From the NCBI GenBank assembly GCA_033722075.1, contig JAWVZU010000001.1, forward strand, positions 4,989-68,988: a stretch of 64,000 nt of DNA, read 5' to 3'. A program made the translations under genes and the position numbers. Origin of the DNA: JAWVZU01 sp033722075. GTDB taxonomy: Bacteria; Pseudomonadota; Gammaproteobacteria; Xanthomonadales; SZUA-38. This document shows positions 43,115 through 52,096 of this stretch, one piece after another (position 1 is the first letter of the stretch; every line of letters begins with the position of its first letter). The notes below the pieces were generated by a model. The model was not told where the DNA came from, did not search any database, and saw only the letters and a list, made by a program, of their open reading frames with translations.

Positions 43115-43966
43115 CCAACGCAGTTTAACAAAGGCGTGGGCATCCTCGCCCTCCTCGTTGCGCTCGCGAGTGACGCGCAGGAAGTTCGCTGGTTCGTCGT
43201 TTCCGAGATCGAACCGAACCGAAACCAGTCCTACCTGCTGCCCTTGGCCGATCCGGAAGCCATAGAACAGGCTCGGGTCCTGGTCGACCAGGGGCCCGGC
43301 AACGGCGTCGGGAGCATTGCCAGCGTTCGCATCAGTGCCGGACCGAACGGGTTCAATCGCGACGTCCTCGCGGAAGGATCACCGTTATGGAGCTGGCACG
43401 TGACCGAGTTCCTGGGATTTGCGGACCTTGCAATCGAACTGTGCGACGGCTGGCCGGGGTTCATCGAACAGGACGTCGGCGCCTTCATCCGCAACACCCA
43501 GGGACAGGTCTGCTTCTGGGGCTATACGGTCACCGCGGAACTGGATGAAGCGCCGCTTTTCCGGATCAACAGCAGCCTGAACGGCGGCTGGTTCAACCCG
43601 GCAACGCCGGGCCAGGGGCTGATGATCGACGTTCTCGACGACGACCAGATGTTCGTCGCGTGGTTCACCTTCGAGGAAATGGCGGCGAAGATCGGCGCGC
43701 CGGAGCACCGCTGGCTGACCGCCCAGGGCGGCTGGGACGAGAACCGGGCGGACCTGGGTCTGACCCTGACGACCGGAGGCGTATTCGATGCTCCGGAACC
43801 GGTCGAAAATGCGCCGGTGGGCACGCTGGAGCTCATCTTCGAACACTGCAACCGCGGTGAGGCGGTCTATCGATTTTCCGACGGCAACCCGCCCGACGGG
43901 ACCTTCCCGATCCAGCGTCTGGTGCCGGACCCATCCTGCCAGCCCGGCGGCGGCGAGGCGATGTGA
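43109..43966 (+). CDS. Secreted protein with a C-terminal WF module
   Basis: This 285-residue protein has a signal peptide (GVGILALLVALASDAQ) and an N-terminal domain of about 140 residues I do not recognise. The C-terminal module is GGWFNPATPGQGLMIDVL, FVAWFTF and a late GTLELIFEHCN with a final cysteine. The same module is found twice in the FG-GAP protein and once in the PQQ-type dehydrogenase nearby. The start is back-to-back with trhO; the stop overlaps the amidase start (GTGA), so the two are translated together. Confidence 0.82.
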   Translation: MHPTQFNKGVGILALLVALASDAQEVRWFVVSEIEPNRNQSYLLPLADPEAIEQARVLVDQGPGNGVGSIASVRISAGPNGFNRDVLAEGSPLWSWHVTEFLGFADLAIELCDGWPGFIEQDVGAFIRNTQGQVCFWGYTVTAELDEAPLFRINSSLNGGWFNPATPGQGLMIDVLDDDQMFVAWFTFEEMAAKIGAPEHRWLTAQGGWDENRADLGLTLTTGGVFDAPEPVENAPVGTLELIFEHCNRGEAVYRFSDGNPPDGTFPIQRLVPDPSCQPGGGEAM

Positions 43967-44535
43967 CCCGCTACGCCCACCCCGACTGGGTCAGCTACCA
44001 GGACAAGCTGGACCAGCGTGACCCCCACCTGGTCGATCTGGTCGTCATCCACTGCACCGAACTACCGGATATGGCGACGGCCCGGGAGTACGCGGAACGC
44101 ATTCTGTACGAGTCGGGGACCGGCGCTTGCGGACATTTCTACATCGACCGCTCCGGAAAGCGATTGCAATACGTGCGGATCGATCGGATCGCCCACCACG
44201 TCCGCAACCATAACGAGCGCTCGATCGGCGTCGAACTGGTCAACCTCGGTCGTTATCCGGACTGGCTGCACAGCGACCATCAGGCGATGACGGAAAGCTA
44301 CCCACCCGAACAGATCGAGAGCCTGATCGAGTTGCTGGAGCGCCTCGTCGAGGATCTTCCGGAGTTGCGATACATCGCCGGCCACGAGGACCTGGATACG
44401 GCCCTGGTTCCGTCCGAGAACGAACCATCGATCCAGGTCCGTCGAAAGGTCGATCCCGGGCCCCTGTTTCCCTGGGAAACGGTGCTCGGGCACGTGCCCC
44501 TGCAACGCCTCGACTCCAGCGATAAACTACGTTAA
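43963..44535 (+). CDS. N-acetylmuramoyl-L-alanine amidase (Amidase_2/AmpD-like)
   Basis: This 190-residue zinc amidase has the first ligand in LVVIHCTE, the substrate loop IAHHVRNHNERSIGVELVN and the last metal/catalytic segment YIAGHEDLD followed by RKVDPGPLFPW. It should cleave the lactyl-peptide bond in peptidoglycan or muropeptides. No signal peptide is present, so like AmpD it may act in the cytoplasm. The GTG start overlaps the upstream WF-protein stop. With NagZ it fits a recycling role, though this is inference. Confidence 0.9.
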   Translation: MTRYAHPDWVSYQDKLDQRDPHLVDLVVIHCTELPDMATAREYAERILYESGTGACGHFYIDRSGKRLQYVRIDRIAHHVRNHNERSIGVELVNLGRYPDWLHSDHQAMTESYPPEQIESLIELLERLVEDLPELRYIAGHEDLDTALVPSENEPSIQVRRKVDPGPLFPWETVLGHVPLQRLDSSDKLR

Positions 44536-44565
44536 TCTTCGTAGACTGACACCCAGGGGGATTCC

Positions 44566-46095
44566 ATGCGCTTGATCGTTCTTGTTCTGGTCCTGTTTTC
44601 CGGGCCTCTGCTGGCCCAGATCGATCTCCGCCTCACCCAGGTGACTGACGTCACCAGCGTGGTCGACATCAAACATGCCGGCGACGGCAGCGATCGACTG
44701 TTCCTGGTCAGGCAGTTCGGGGACATCCGTATCCTCAAGGCCGGGACCCTGCTCGAAACGCCCTTCATGGACATCCGACCGCAGATCACGATCGGCCAGG
44801 AACAGGGGCTGCTGAGCATCGCCTTCCCGCCCGATCATGCTGCAAGCGGACGCTTCTACGTCTATTACACGGATGATTTCGGGCGGGGAACGATCAGCCG
44901 CTTCCAGGTCCAGGCGAACAACCGGGACCTGGCCGACCTGACCAGCGAGGAAGTCCTCCTGACCGTCAATCAGCCGTTCCCGAATCACAACGGGGGGCGG
45001 CTCGAATTCGGTCCTGACGGCATGCTTTACTTCGGGTTCGGTGACGGCGGATCGGCCAACGATCCCGAGGGCAACGCCCAGAATCCTCGCACGCTGCTGG
45101 GCAAGCTGATCCGCATCGACGTGTCCACGGACGTCGACTACGCGATCCCGCCGGACAATCCGTTCGTCGGCGACCCGGACGTGCGCGATGAGATCTGGGC
45201 GCTCGGACTGCGCAACCCGTGGCGCATTGCCTTCGACCGGATGACCGGAGAGTTGTATATCGCCGACGTCGGGCAGCAGGAGATCGAGGAGGTCAATCGC
45301 CAGCCGGCGGGCACCGGCGGCCAGAATTACGGCTGGGACCGCTTCGAGGGCAACCGCTGCTTCGAGGGCGACTGCAATCAGAGCGGCCTGACTTTCCCGA
45401 TCCTCGAGTACCCCCACTCGGAGGGCTGCTCGATCACCGGTGGCCAGGTCTATCGCGGCCTGGACTATCCGGCCCTGCAGGGCATCTATCTCTTCGGCGA
45501 CTTCTGCTCGGGAACGATCTGGGGCGTTCGCTCCAACGAGACCCAGCACATGGTCCTGCTCAGCACCGACCTGATGATCACGACCTTCGGAGAAGACGAG
45601 GTCGGCAATGTCTATGTCGCCCACGGGGGCGGCGGAACCGGTGCCAAGGGGACCGGCCCGCGCGGCGTCTACCTGATCAGCGACGGTGCGCCGGTCGAGG
45701 ACTCCCGGCCCATCGTCGGCCAGCACACCGGAACCTACGTCGTCGACGGCCTCCCGGACCAGGGATTCTTTCTGACGGTCGATGAGAACGCGAGCGGACC
45801 GTTTATGTTCTTCGCCTGGTTTACTTTCCTCGATGGCGAGCCGTTCTGGCTGGTCGGGGTCGAATTCTTCAGCGAGGGCGACGCAAGCGTCGTCGTGCCC
45901 GTCGGCACCCGGCGGGGCCCCGGTTTCCTCGATTTCTCCGGCGATTCGGCCCAGGCCGAGGACTTCGGCACCATGTCCTTCACGGCCGTGAGTTGCACCC
46001 AGTTCCGGGTGGACTACGAGTTCGACGACTTCGGGGCCGGCAGCCTGGTGCTCGACAAACTTACCGGGGTCAAGGACTTCGCCTGCGAGGACTGA
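44566..46095 (+). CDS. PQQ-dependent sugar dehydrogenase-like protein with WF module
   Basis: This 509-residue protein has a signal peptide (LVLVLFSGPLLAQ) and a six-bladed soluble glucose/sorbosone dehydrogenase propeller (about residues 20-380) with motifs QEQGLLSIAFPPDH, NHNGGRLEFGPDGMLYFGFG and GLRNPWRIAFDR. The C-terminal about 125 residues are a WF module (VDGLPDQGFFLTV, FFAWFTFLDGEPFWLVG, a late Cys-Tyr pair and terminal FACED). It would oxidise sugars in the periplasm using PQQ if the cofactor is available; no pqq genes are in the window. A CCCAGGGGG ribosome-site region precedes the ATG. Confidence 0.88.
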   Translation: MRLIVLVLVLFSGPLLAQIDLRLTQVTDVTSVVDIKHAGDGSDRLFLVRQFGDIRILKAGTLLETPFMDIRPQITIGQEQGLLSIAFPPDHAASGRFYVYYTDDFGRGTISRFQVQANNRDLADLTSEEVLLTVNQPFPNHNGGRLEFGPDGMLYFGFGDGGSANDPEGNAQNPRTLLGKLIRIDVSTDVDYAIPPDNPFVGDPDVRDEIWALGLRNPWRIAFDRMTGELYIADVGQQEIEEVNRQPAGTGGQNYGWDRFEGNRCFEGDCNQSGLTFPILEYPHSEGCSITGGQVYRGLDYPALQGIYLFGDFCSGTIWGVRSNETQHMVLLSTDLMITTFGEDEVGNVYVAHGGGGTGAKGTGPRGVYLISDGAPVEDSRPIVGQHTGTYVVDGLPDQGFFLTVDENASGPFMFFAWFTFLDGEPFWLVGVEFFSEGDASVVVPVGTRRGPGFLDFSGDSAQAEDFGTMSFTAVSCTQFRVDYEFDDFGAGSLVLDKLTGVKDFACED

Positions 46096-46114
46096 CCGGG
46101 TCCGGGAGGGAGAA

Positions 46115-46900
46115 TCAGATCTCGATCGTGCCTCGCAGGTAGGTTGCGCATCCGGCTTCCAGGATTACGCGCGCTCCGGCCACCTCGGCGACAAGCCGCC
46201 CACCGCGCCGGGAGAGCTGGGCGGCGGTGAGCCGGCTCTTGCCAAGACGCTCTGCCCAGAAAGGTGCCAGGGCACAATGGGCCGAGCCCGTGACCGGGTC
46301 TTCCGGCACCCCGACCGCCGGCCCGAAGAAACGCGAACAGAAGTCGGTCTCTTCTCCGGGCGCCGTCACGATGATCCCGCGGGCCGCAACGGATGCCAGG
46401 GCGTCCATCGCCGGGCGCAAGCCGACGACCTCGGACGCGGAATCCAGCTCACACAGGTAGTCTTCTCCGGCCCGCCAGACCGCCTTCGGCTCCATGCCCA
46501 GGGCTGCAGCGAGGCCTTCGGGCGCATCAGCCGGGCTGGAGGCTTGCGCGGGAAGGTCCATCCGGTAGCCCTGTGCGTCCCCGCGACTGACGACCAGCTG
46601 ACCGCTGCGGGTCGAGAATCGGACCGATGAAGCCGCGGCGTCGAACTCGGTCATGATGACGTGTCCACTGGCCAGGGTCGCATGGCCGCACAGTTTCACC
46701 TCCGTCGTCGGAGTGAACCAGCGCAGCTCGTTGACATCGCCGGCAGCGACGAAGAACGCGGTTTCCGAAAGGTTGTTTTCGGCCGCGATCGATTGCATCA
46801 CCGAGTCCGGCGGCCAAGCGGTCAGGGGGCATACGGCAGCCGGATTGCCGGCAAACACAACATCGGTGAACGCATCCACCTGGAACAAGGGCACTTTCAT
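46115..46900 (-). CDS. PhzF-family isomerase/epimerase
   Basis: This 261-residue protein has the PhzF/DapF-like double fold. Key segments are QVDAFTDVVFAGNPAAVCPL at the N-terminus, AENNLSETAFFV with the conserved catalytic Glu, and GVPEDPVTGSAHCALAPFW near residue 200. PhzF isomerises a phenazine precursor, but most homologues have unknown substrates, and no phenazine cluster is here. It overlaps recQ by four bases and is co-transcribed with it. Confidence 0.93.
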   Translation of the reverse strand: MKVPLFQVDAFTDVVFAGNPAAVCPLTAWPPDSVMQSIAAENNLSETAFFVAAGDVNELRWFTPTTEVKLCGHATLASGHVIMTEFDAAASSVRFSTRSGQLVVSRGDAQGYRMDLPAQASSPADAPEGLAAALGMEPKAVWRAGEDYLCELDSASEVVGLRPAMDALASVAARGIIVTAPGEETDFCSRFFGPAVGVPEDPVTGSAHCALAPFWAERLGKSRLTAAQLSRRGGRLVAEVAGARVILEAGCATYLRGTIEI

Positions 46901-48711
46901 TGGGTTGCCTCCGCCAGCGCTTCTTGCAGGGCACCAAGGAAGATTTCACCGTAGCGCTCGAGCTTCTTGGCCCCCACGCCGGGAATTTCGGCCAGTTCTG
47001 CGAGAGTCTCCGGATGCTCGACGACCATGGCCTGCAGGGTCGCGTCATGGAAGATGACATAGGGCGGCACACCCTGCTCGTGAGCCAGGTCCAGGCGAGT
47101 TTCCCGCAGGCTTTCGAAGACCCGTCGCTGCTCTGCGTCCAGTCCGACCGGGGCCGCCGTCTTTCTCGCCGCCTTGCGCGTCTTCTTGACCGGGCGGCGC
47201 AATTCCAGGTTCGTCTCCCCCCGCAGCAGCGGTCGGCAGCTGTCGTTCAGATGCAGGGTTCCATAGCCGTCGACGTCGACATCGACCAGTCCCCGCGCAA
47301 CCAGTTGCCGGAGGAGCGTGCGCCATTCGGCTTCGGAATGATCCCGGCCCACGCCGAAGACCGACAATCGATCATGCCCCCAGCGCTCGACCTTTTCCTG
47401 GGTCTTGCCTCGCAGGACGTCGACGACCTGGCCAACCCCGAAGCGCTGCCCGGTCCGATAGATGGCCGACAAGGCCATCCGCGCCGCCTCCGTCGCATCC
47501 CAGGTGTCCGGAGGATCCAGGCAGTTGTCGCAGTTGCCGCAGGGCGCCGCCAGTTCCTCACCGAAGTAGCCCAGGAGAGCCACCCGCCGACAGCTGGACA
47601 GCTCGCAATAGCCCAGCAGGGCATCCAGCTTGGCCCGCTCGACGCGCTTGCGCTGCTCCCCGCTCTCCGACTCCTCCAGCATGGAACGGCGGCGGATCAG
47701 GTCCGAGAGGCCGTAGACCATCCAGGCCGTCGCCGGCAGCCCATCCCGACCGGCGCGCCCGGTTTCCTGGTAATAGGCCTCCACGCTGCCGGGCAGGTCC
47801 AGGTGGGCCACGAACCGGACATTGGGCTTGTCGATCCCCATGCCGAAGGCGATCGTGGCAACGATGACCTGTCCCTCCTCGTTGAGAAAGCGCGTCTGGT
47901 GCCGCTGCCGAAGCTCGGAATCGAGACCCGCATGATAGGGATACGCGGGGATCCCCCTGGCCGTGAGCCACTCGGCGGTTTCCTCCACCGACCGCCGGCT
48001 GAGGCAGTAGACGATGCCTGCATCGCCCCGGTGCTGCTCTTCGAGAAAGCGCAGCAGCTGCTGCTTGCCGCCCTGCCGTTCGGCCACCCGGTAGGTGATG
48101 TTGGGCCGGTCGAAGCTCGCGATGAACTCGCCCGGATCGCGCAGGCCGAGGCGAGTCACGATCTCGCGGCGGGTCGGGCCGTCGGCGGTCGCGGTCAGGG
48201 CCATCCGCGGCGCATCGGGAATCCGGTCCGCCAGTGCCGCAAGCTGCATGTACTCGGGACGAAAGTCATGGCCCCATTGAGACACGCAGTGGGCTTCGTC
48301 GATGGCGATCAGGGCCACCGGCAATTCGCCGAGCAACTCTGCCGTCCGGGGCTGCAGAGCCCGCTCGGGCGCCAGGTAGAGGAGATCGATTTCACCGGAC
48401 CGAAGGCGGCGTTCGATGTCCGCCTGGTCGGTGCTCGAAAGCGTCGAGTTGAGCGCCTCGGCCCGCACCCCCAGCTGCCGCAGCGTGGCGACCTGGTCCG
48501 CCATCAGGGCAATCAGGGGTGAGATCACGACGGCCACACCAGGCCGGACCAGCGCGGGAATCTGGAAACATAGCGACTTGCCGCCACCGGTCGGCATGAG
48601 GACGAGCGCGTCGCGGCCCTCGCAGGCAGATTCGATGATCTCCTTCTGCAGCCCTCGAAAGGCCCGATACCCGAAGACTTCGCTGAGGATCTGGGTCGCT
48701 TCCCTGCCCAT
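46897..48711 (-). CDS. recQ: ATP-dependent DNA helicase RecQ
   Basis: This 604-residue helicase has Walker A LMPTGGGKSLCFQIP near residue 38, IDEAHCVSQWGHDFRPEY, the zinc-binding cysteines (CRRVALLGYFGE, CGNCDNC), a winged-helix RQC region and a C-terminal HRDC domain (VFESLRETR, LAEIPGVGAKKLERYG). It is a complete copy matching E. coli RecQ. It unwinds recombination and stalled-fork intermediates. The four-base overlap couples it to phzF. Confidence 0.97.
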   Translation of the reverse strand: MGREATQILSEVFGYRAFRGLQKEIIESACEGRDALVLMPTGGGKSLCFQIPALVRPGVAVVISPLIALMADQVATLRQLGVRAEALNSTLSSTDQADIERRLRSGEIDLLYLAPERALQPRTAELLGELPVALIAIDEAHCVSQWGHDFRPEYMQLAALADRIPDAPRMALTATADGPTRREIVTRLGLRDPGEFIASFDRPNITYRVAERQGGKQQLLRFLEEQHRGDAGIVYCLSRRSVEETAEWLTARGIPAYPYHAGLDSELRQRHQTRFLNEEGQVIVATIAFGMGIDKPNVRFVAHLDLPGSVEAYYQETGRAGRDGLPATAWMVYGLSDLIRRRSMLEESESGEQRKRVERAKLDALLGYCELSSCRRVALLGYFGEELAAPCGNCDNCLDPPDTWDATEAARMALSAIYRTGQRFGVGQVVDVLRGKTQEKVERWGHDRLSVFGVGRDHSEAEWRTLLRQLVARGLVDVDVDGYGTLHLNDSCRPLLRGETNLELRRPVKKTRKAARKTAAPVGLDAEQRRVFESLRETRLDLAHEQGVPPYVIFHDATLQAMVVEHPETLAELAEIPGVGAKKLERYGEIFLGALQEALAEATQ

Positions 48712-48716
48712 CGACC

Positions 48717-50057
48717 TCAGAGATCCAGGTCTTCGACCGTCAATTCCCGGTTGGCATGGAACCAGGCATCACCGCGTTCGATGATCGCGCGCAGGGCAGC
48801 TCGTTCGAGCTCCGACAGGTCGGGGTTCCAGGTTTCGAAGATCAGCACGACCCGGGTCTGGTCGCTGCGATTCCAGGCCTCGTGCAGGAAACTGTCGTCG
48901 AACACCAGGCAACGCCCTTCTTCCCAGGTCTGCGTCTCGCCGCCAACGGTGATCGCACAATCGGGCGGGATGATGAGCGGCAGGTGGATCGCCAGCTTTG
49001 CGTTCGAGACCCCGTAGTGCGGCGGAATGTGCGTCCCCGGTTCCAGCACCGAGAAAAACGCCTCCGGCGCATGCCCGTCGACTTCGACCAGCGGAAGGCC
49101 GCGAAGGGCTTCGTAGGCCGTGGGACAGCGACGACAGTTCTCTTCCACCGGTCGATTGCCGCGAATCAGGTGCACCGAGGCCCAGTTGAGCTTGCCGGCC
49201 ATCTTCTTCCAGCCCTCGTGCGCGTTTGGCGCCTCCGGCACGTAGGGCTCGAAGCCGGACCGATCGGCCATCACCGCCAGGAATTCCTTGCGGATCGCTT
49301 CGGTCCTGTCCTCAAGCTCAGACAGCCACTCGAAGGACTCCCGGGGCCAGAATGGCCGGGCCGTGATACGCGGGTAGTAGATGAAATCGGGCTGCTGCCG
49401 CGGCTCCTCATAGTCGACCGGCTTACGACCCTGAAACCCGTCCAGGAACCGGGACCAGCGTGCCGGCAGCGAGGCTCCGGTCGTCTCTTCCAGTTCCTTG
49501 ACGAGTGCCTGGTTCGCCCGGTAGTGGTAGGACCGCAGCAGGTCGTCACCCTGCTGAGAAAGCTCCCGCAGGCTCAGTTCAGCCCGCCGGTTCCGGCGCG
49601 CGTTGGCGAGTTCGGGATCCAGGGCGAAAGCCCTGGTCATGGCCCGGGCCGCTTGCTCCTCGCGTCCTGCCGCCTGGAGCGCCAATGCCAGCTCAGCGAA
49701 CAGGGCCCCCTCCTCGGGAGCAGCCACAAGGGCCTGGCCGAAAGACTGCACCGCCTGCGATCGGTGACCATTTTTCTGTTGTATACGACCGAGTTCGCGC
49801 CAGGCCTGGGGATCCGCCGGTCGTGCTTTGCAGAGCCGCTCGAGCAGGGCGCTGGCCTCGTTCAGATCGTTACGTTTCTGCGCCTGGGCACTGAGGAAGG
49901 TCAGAGCGTAGGGATTCGCTTCGCCGCTTTCCAGGATCTGCCGGCACACCTGTTCGGCCGCTTCCATCCGGTGCTGCGCAACATAGCGCTGGGCGAGGAC
50001 AAGCCGACGCTGATTCTGGGGCGAATCGGACTGGGGTGCAGTGTCCGCGCCGGACAC
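48717..50057 (-). CDS. TPR protein with aspartyl/asparaginyl beta-hydroxylase domain
   Basis: This encodes about 446 residues. Tetratricopeptide repeats occupy the N-terminal half (AEQVCRQILESGEANPY, AWRELGRIQQKNGHRSQAV, AELALALQAAGREEQAA). The C-terminal domain is an Asp/Asn hydroxylase of the AspH/LpxO group, with HYGVSNAKLAIHLPL and GRCLVFDDSFLHEAWNRSD carrying the iron-binding His and oxoglutarate Arg residues. GTG at 50057 follows the FHA stop by two bases and is preferred over a start at 50129 that would begin MGHHHH and overlap the FHA gene. It may hydroxylate a protein or lipid A acyl group; TPRs suggest a protein target. Confidence 0.85.
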   Translation of the reverse strand: MSGADTAPQSDSPQNQRRLVLAQRYVAQHRMEAAEQVCRQILESGEANPYALTFLSAQAQKRNDLNEASALLERLCKARPADPQAWRELGRIQQKNGHRSQAVQSFGQALVAAPEEGALFAELALALQAAGREEQAARAMTRAFALDPELANARRNRRAELSLRELSQQGDDLLRSYHYRANQALVKELEETTGASLPARWSRFLDGFQGRKPVDYEEPRQQPDFIYYPRITARPFWPRESFEWLSELEDRTEAIRKEFLAVMADRSGFEPYVPEAPNAHEGWKKMAGKLNWASVHLIRGNRPVEENCRRCPTAYEALRGLPLVEVDGHAPEAFFSVLEPGTHIPPHYGVSNAKLAIHLPLIIPPDCAITVGGETQTWEEGRCLVFDDSFLHEAWNRSDQTRVVLIFETWNPDLSELERAALRAIIERGDAWFHANRELTVEDLDL

Positions 50058-50059
50058 GC

Positions 50060-50911
50060 TCAGATGATGCCGCCGAACTTGAGTCCGGCGATGGCCGCGG
50101 CAATCAGTACGGTGATGATGATGGCCCACTTGGTCGTCGACGACCCGGAAGCCTCCGTTTCCAATTCCTCATCTCCGACAGCGCCCTGCCGGACGGTCGG
50201 TTGATCGTCCTTGGCGGCGGATTTCTTGGGCGTGTCCTGGCCCGGCGCCTGGATCAGGAACCGGACCGTGTCCAGCTTGAGCTCGTCACCCGGTTCGATT
50301 TTCTCCCGGCGAACCTGTTGTCCGTTGACGAAAGTGCCGTTCGCTGAGCCGAGGTCCTCGACGTACAAGCCGTCCGGGGTAATCACCAGCTTGGCGTGTT
50401 TGCGGGAAATTTCCTCACTTGCCAGGCAGACATCGCATTCGCTGTGCCGGCCGATGATGGTCGTGCCCCGGATCGGAAAGTGCTTGCCGAAGGTCCCGCC
50501 GGACACGCCACGCAGGACGTATTGGGGAACGGCCATGCGAACCTTGGTTGCTCCGTCGTCGCCATCGTCCTCAACCGGCGGAGGCGGGGTCCACCCACCC
50601 GATGCCTTGGGCGGTGCAGGCGCCGAATCGCCGCCGGCAACCTGGCACTGGACCGTACCGAACAGCAGCGCATCGCCGGCCTTGACGGGTGTCCTTGCGA
50701 CGACCAGGGAACCGTTCACGCGAGTAATGTTTGCGGCGTTGTCGACCTTGATATGGGCGGTGCCGTCGGGCTCGACGGTAATTCGCGCATGCCCCGCCGC
50801 GATGCCCTTGACGTCGAGCTGCACATCCGATTCCGGATCGCTGCCGACCACGGTCTCGCCCTGGGGCAATTCGACCTGCTTATGCTCTCCGTTGGGAAAC
50901 ACCAGTTTCAT
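50060..50911 (-). CDS. Double FHA-domain protein with C-terminal membrane anchor
   Basis: This 283-residue protein has an N-terminal FHA-like domain (VVGSDPESDVQLDV, ARITVEPDG), a Pro/Asp-rich linker and a second, canonical FHA domain (IIGRHSECDVCLASEEISRKHAKL region, DLGSANGTFVNGQQV) at about residues 145-225. The C-terminus has a membrane helix (WAIIITVLIAAAIAGL), giving a tail-anchored layout. FHA domains bind phosphothreonine, but no Ser/Thr kinase is nearby. GGGGG lies upstream of the ATG, and a TCAACC/GGTTGA inverted repeat (50923-50941) lies just beyond. It is cotranscribed with the hydroxylase gene. Confidence 0.88.
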   Translation of the reverse strand: MKLVFPNGEHKQVELPQGETVVGSDPESDVQLDVKGIAAGHARITVEPDGTAHIKVDNAANITRVNGSLVVARTPVKAGDALLFGTVQCQVAGGDSAPAPPKASGGWTPPPPVEDDGDDGATKVRMAVPQYVLRGVSGGTFGKHFPIRGTTIIGRHSECDVCLASEEISRKHAKLVITPDGLYVEDLGSANGTFVNGQQVRREKIEPGDELKLDTVRFLIQAPGQDTPKKSAAKDDQPTVRQGAVGDEELETEASGSSTTKWAIIITVLIAAAIAGLKFGGII

Positions 50912-51027
50912 TGATTCCCCCGTCAACCATTTCTCGGTTGAAACCTACCGTCGATAGCAGAAGAGTGTGGCTTCTTCACGCTGCTCAATCAACCCCGTCC
51001 AGTGTACCGCTTCGGGAAGAGCGTTTC

Positions 51028-51432
51028 CTACTTGATGACCCTGAGGTGACTCTTGCTGAGACGCTTCTCGTCCGTTTCCGGGTCGTCCGCCTCCGAAGGC
51101 GTCTCGGCGCTCTCCGTCTGATCATCTTCCGGCGGAAACATCATCCCCTGACCGTTCTCGCGCGCATAGATCGCCAACACTGCTGTCGGCGGTATCTGAA
51201 CATGACGGGCAACCCCCGAGAAGCGCGCATTGAATTCGATCAATTCATTGTCCAGGCTCAAATCCTTGACCGCCTGCATGCCGATATTCAGGTTGACCTT
51301 TCCATCCTGTGCGACACCCGGCGGAATCTCGACTCCCGCGGCACTCGCATCCACCAGAAGGTGGGGCGTCATGCCGTTGTCGCTGATCCATTCGTAGAGG
51401 GCCCGCAACAGGTAGGGTCGACTGGAAGTCAT
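51028..51432 (-). CDS. sspB: ClpXP specificity-enhancing factor SspB
   Basis: This 134-residue adaptor delivers ssrA-tagged proteins to ClpXP. The folded domain carries RPYLLRALYEWISDNGMTPH and VNLNIGMQAVKDLSLDN, and the flexible tail ends in KSHLRVIK, the ClpX-binding peptide of the family. It overlaps sspA by one base, the standard arrangement. Confidence 0.96.
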   Translation of the reverse strand: MTSSRPYLLRALYEWISDNGMTPHLLVDASAAGVEIPPGVAQDGKVNLNIGMQAVKDLSLDNELIEFNARFSGVARHVQIPPTAVLAIYARENGQGMMFPPEDDQTESAETPSEADDPETDEKRLSKSHLRVIK

Positions 51433-52052
51433 CAGCGCAGTTCCCGCTCCGGTTCGGTAAGGCTATCCTGGAAGGATTCCAGCTGGAACACCCGATCTCC
51501 GTAGGCACGAACTTCCGCGGCCGACTTCGGCAGCTTGACGCCGAAATGCTCGAGACGCCAGATCAGAGGCGCCACCGCGGCGTCCACCAGCGTCAATTCT
51601 TCGCTCAGGAAGAATTCTCCGAGATTAAACAACTCGTTCGAGGCGGCAAGACTCTCGCCCAGTTCCTTGCGTGCGGCGTCCGCATCCTTCTTGGTGCCGG
51701 TCTCCATACGGTCGACCAGCGTGTACCAGTCCTTCATCAGCCGATACTGGGTCAGTCGCAGGCGCGCCCGCGACACTGGATCGACCGGCATCAACGGAGG
51801 ATGCGGATAGCGTTCGTCCAGGTAATCGTTGATGACACCCGCGTCATAAAGGACCAGGTCTCGGTCGATCAACGTCGGAACAGACTGGTAGGGATTGAGA
51901 TCGATGAGGTCTTCCGGCGGGTGGTCCGGATCGACATCAATGATCTCTACGTTGATTCCCTTCTCCGCCAGGACGAAGCGCACCCGATGACTGTGGATCG
52001 AGGTCGGCGAAGAGAACAGGGCCATCACAGATCTGCCTTTGGCTAGGGCCAC
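51432..52052 (-). CDS. sspA: Stringent starvation protein A
   Basis: This 206-residue glutathione-S-transferase-fold protein binds RNA polymerase and supports stationary-phase and acid-stress transcription. Conserved features are RSVMALFSSPTSIHSHRVRF, DLNPYQSVPTLIDRDLVLYD and YLDERYPHPPLMPVDPV. The start is GTG with AAGGAG six bases upstream, giving the family N-terminus seen in E. coli. Its position next to petC repeats the arrangement found in Pseudomonas and relatives. Confidence 0.96.
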   Translation of the reverse strand: MALAKGRSVMALFSSPTSIHSHRVRFVLAEKGINVEIIDVDPDHPPEDLIDLNPYQSVPTLIDRDLVLYDAGVINDYLDERYPHPPLMPVDPVSRARLRLTQYRLMKDWYTLVDRMETGTKKDADAARKELGESLAASNELFNLGEFFLSEELTLVDAAVAPLIWRLEHFGVKLPKSAAEVRAYGDRVFQLESFQDSLTEPERELR

Positions 52053-52096
52053 ATTGCACTCCTTGAATTGTAATTATGTCCCTGAATCGGGCCCAT

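Noticed and set aside
50057..50129. Start giving MGHHHH for the TPR-hydroxylase
   Set aside because: It looks like a His tag but would overlap the FHA gene by 70 bases and adds no domain. GTG at 50057 follows the stop by two bases.
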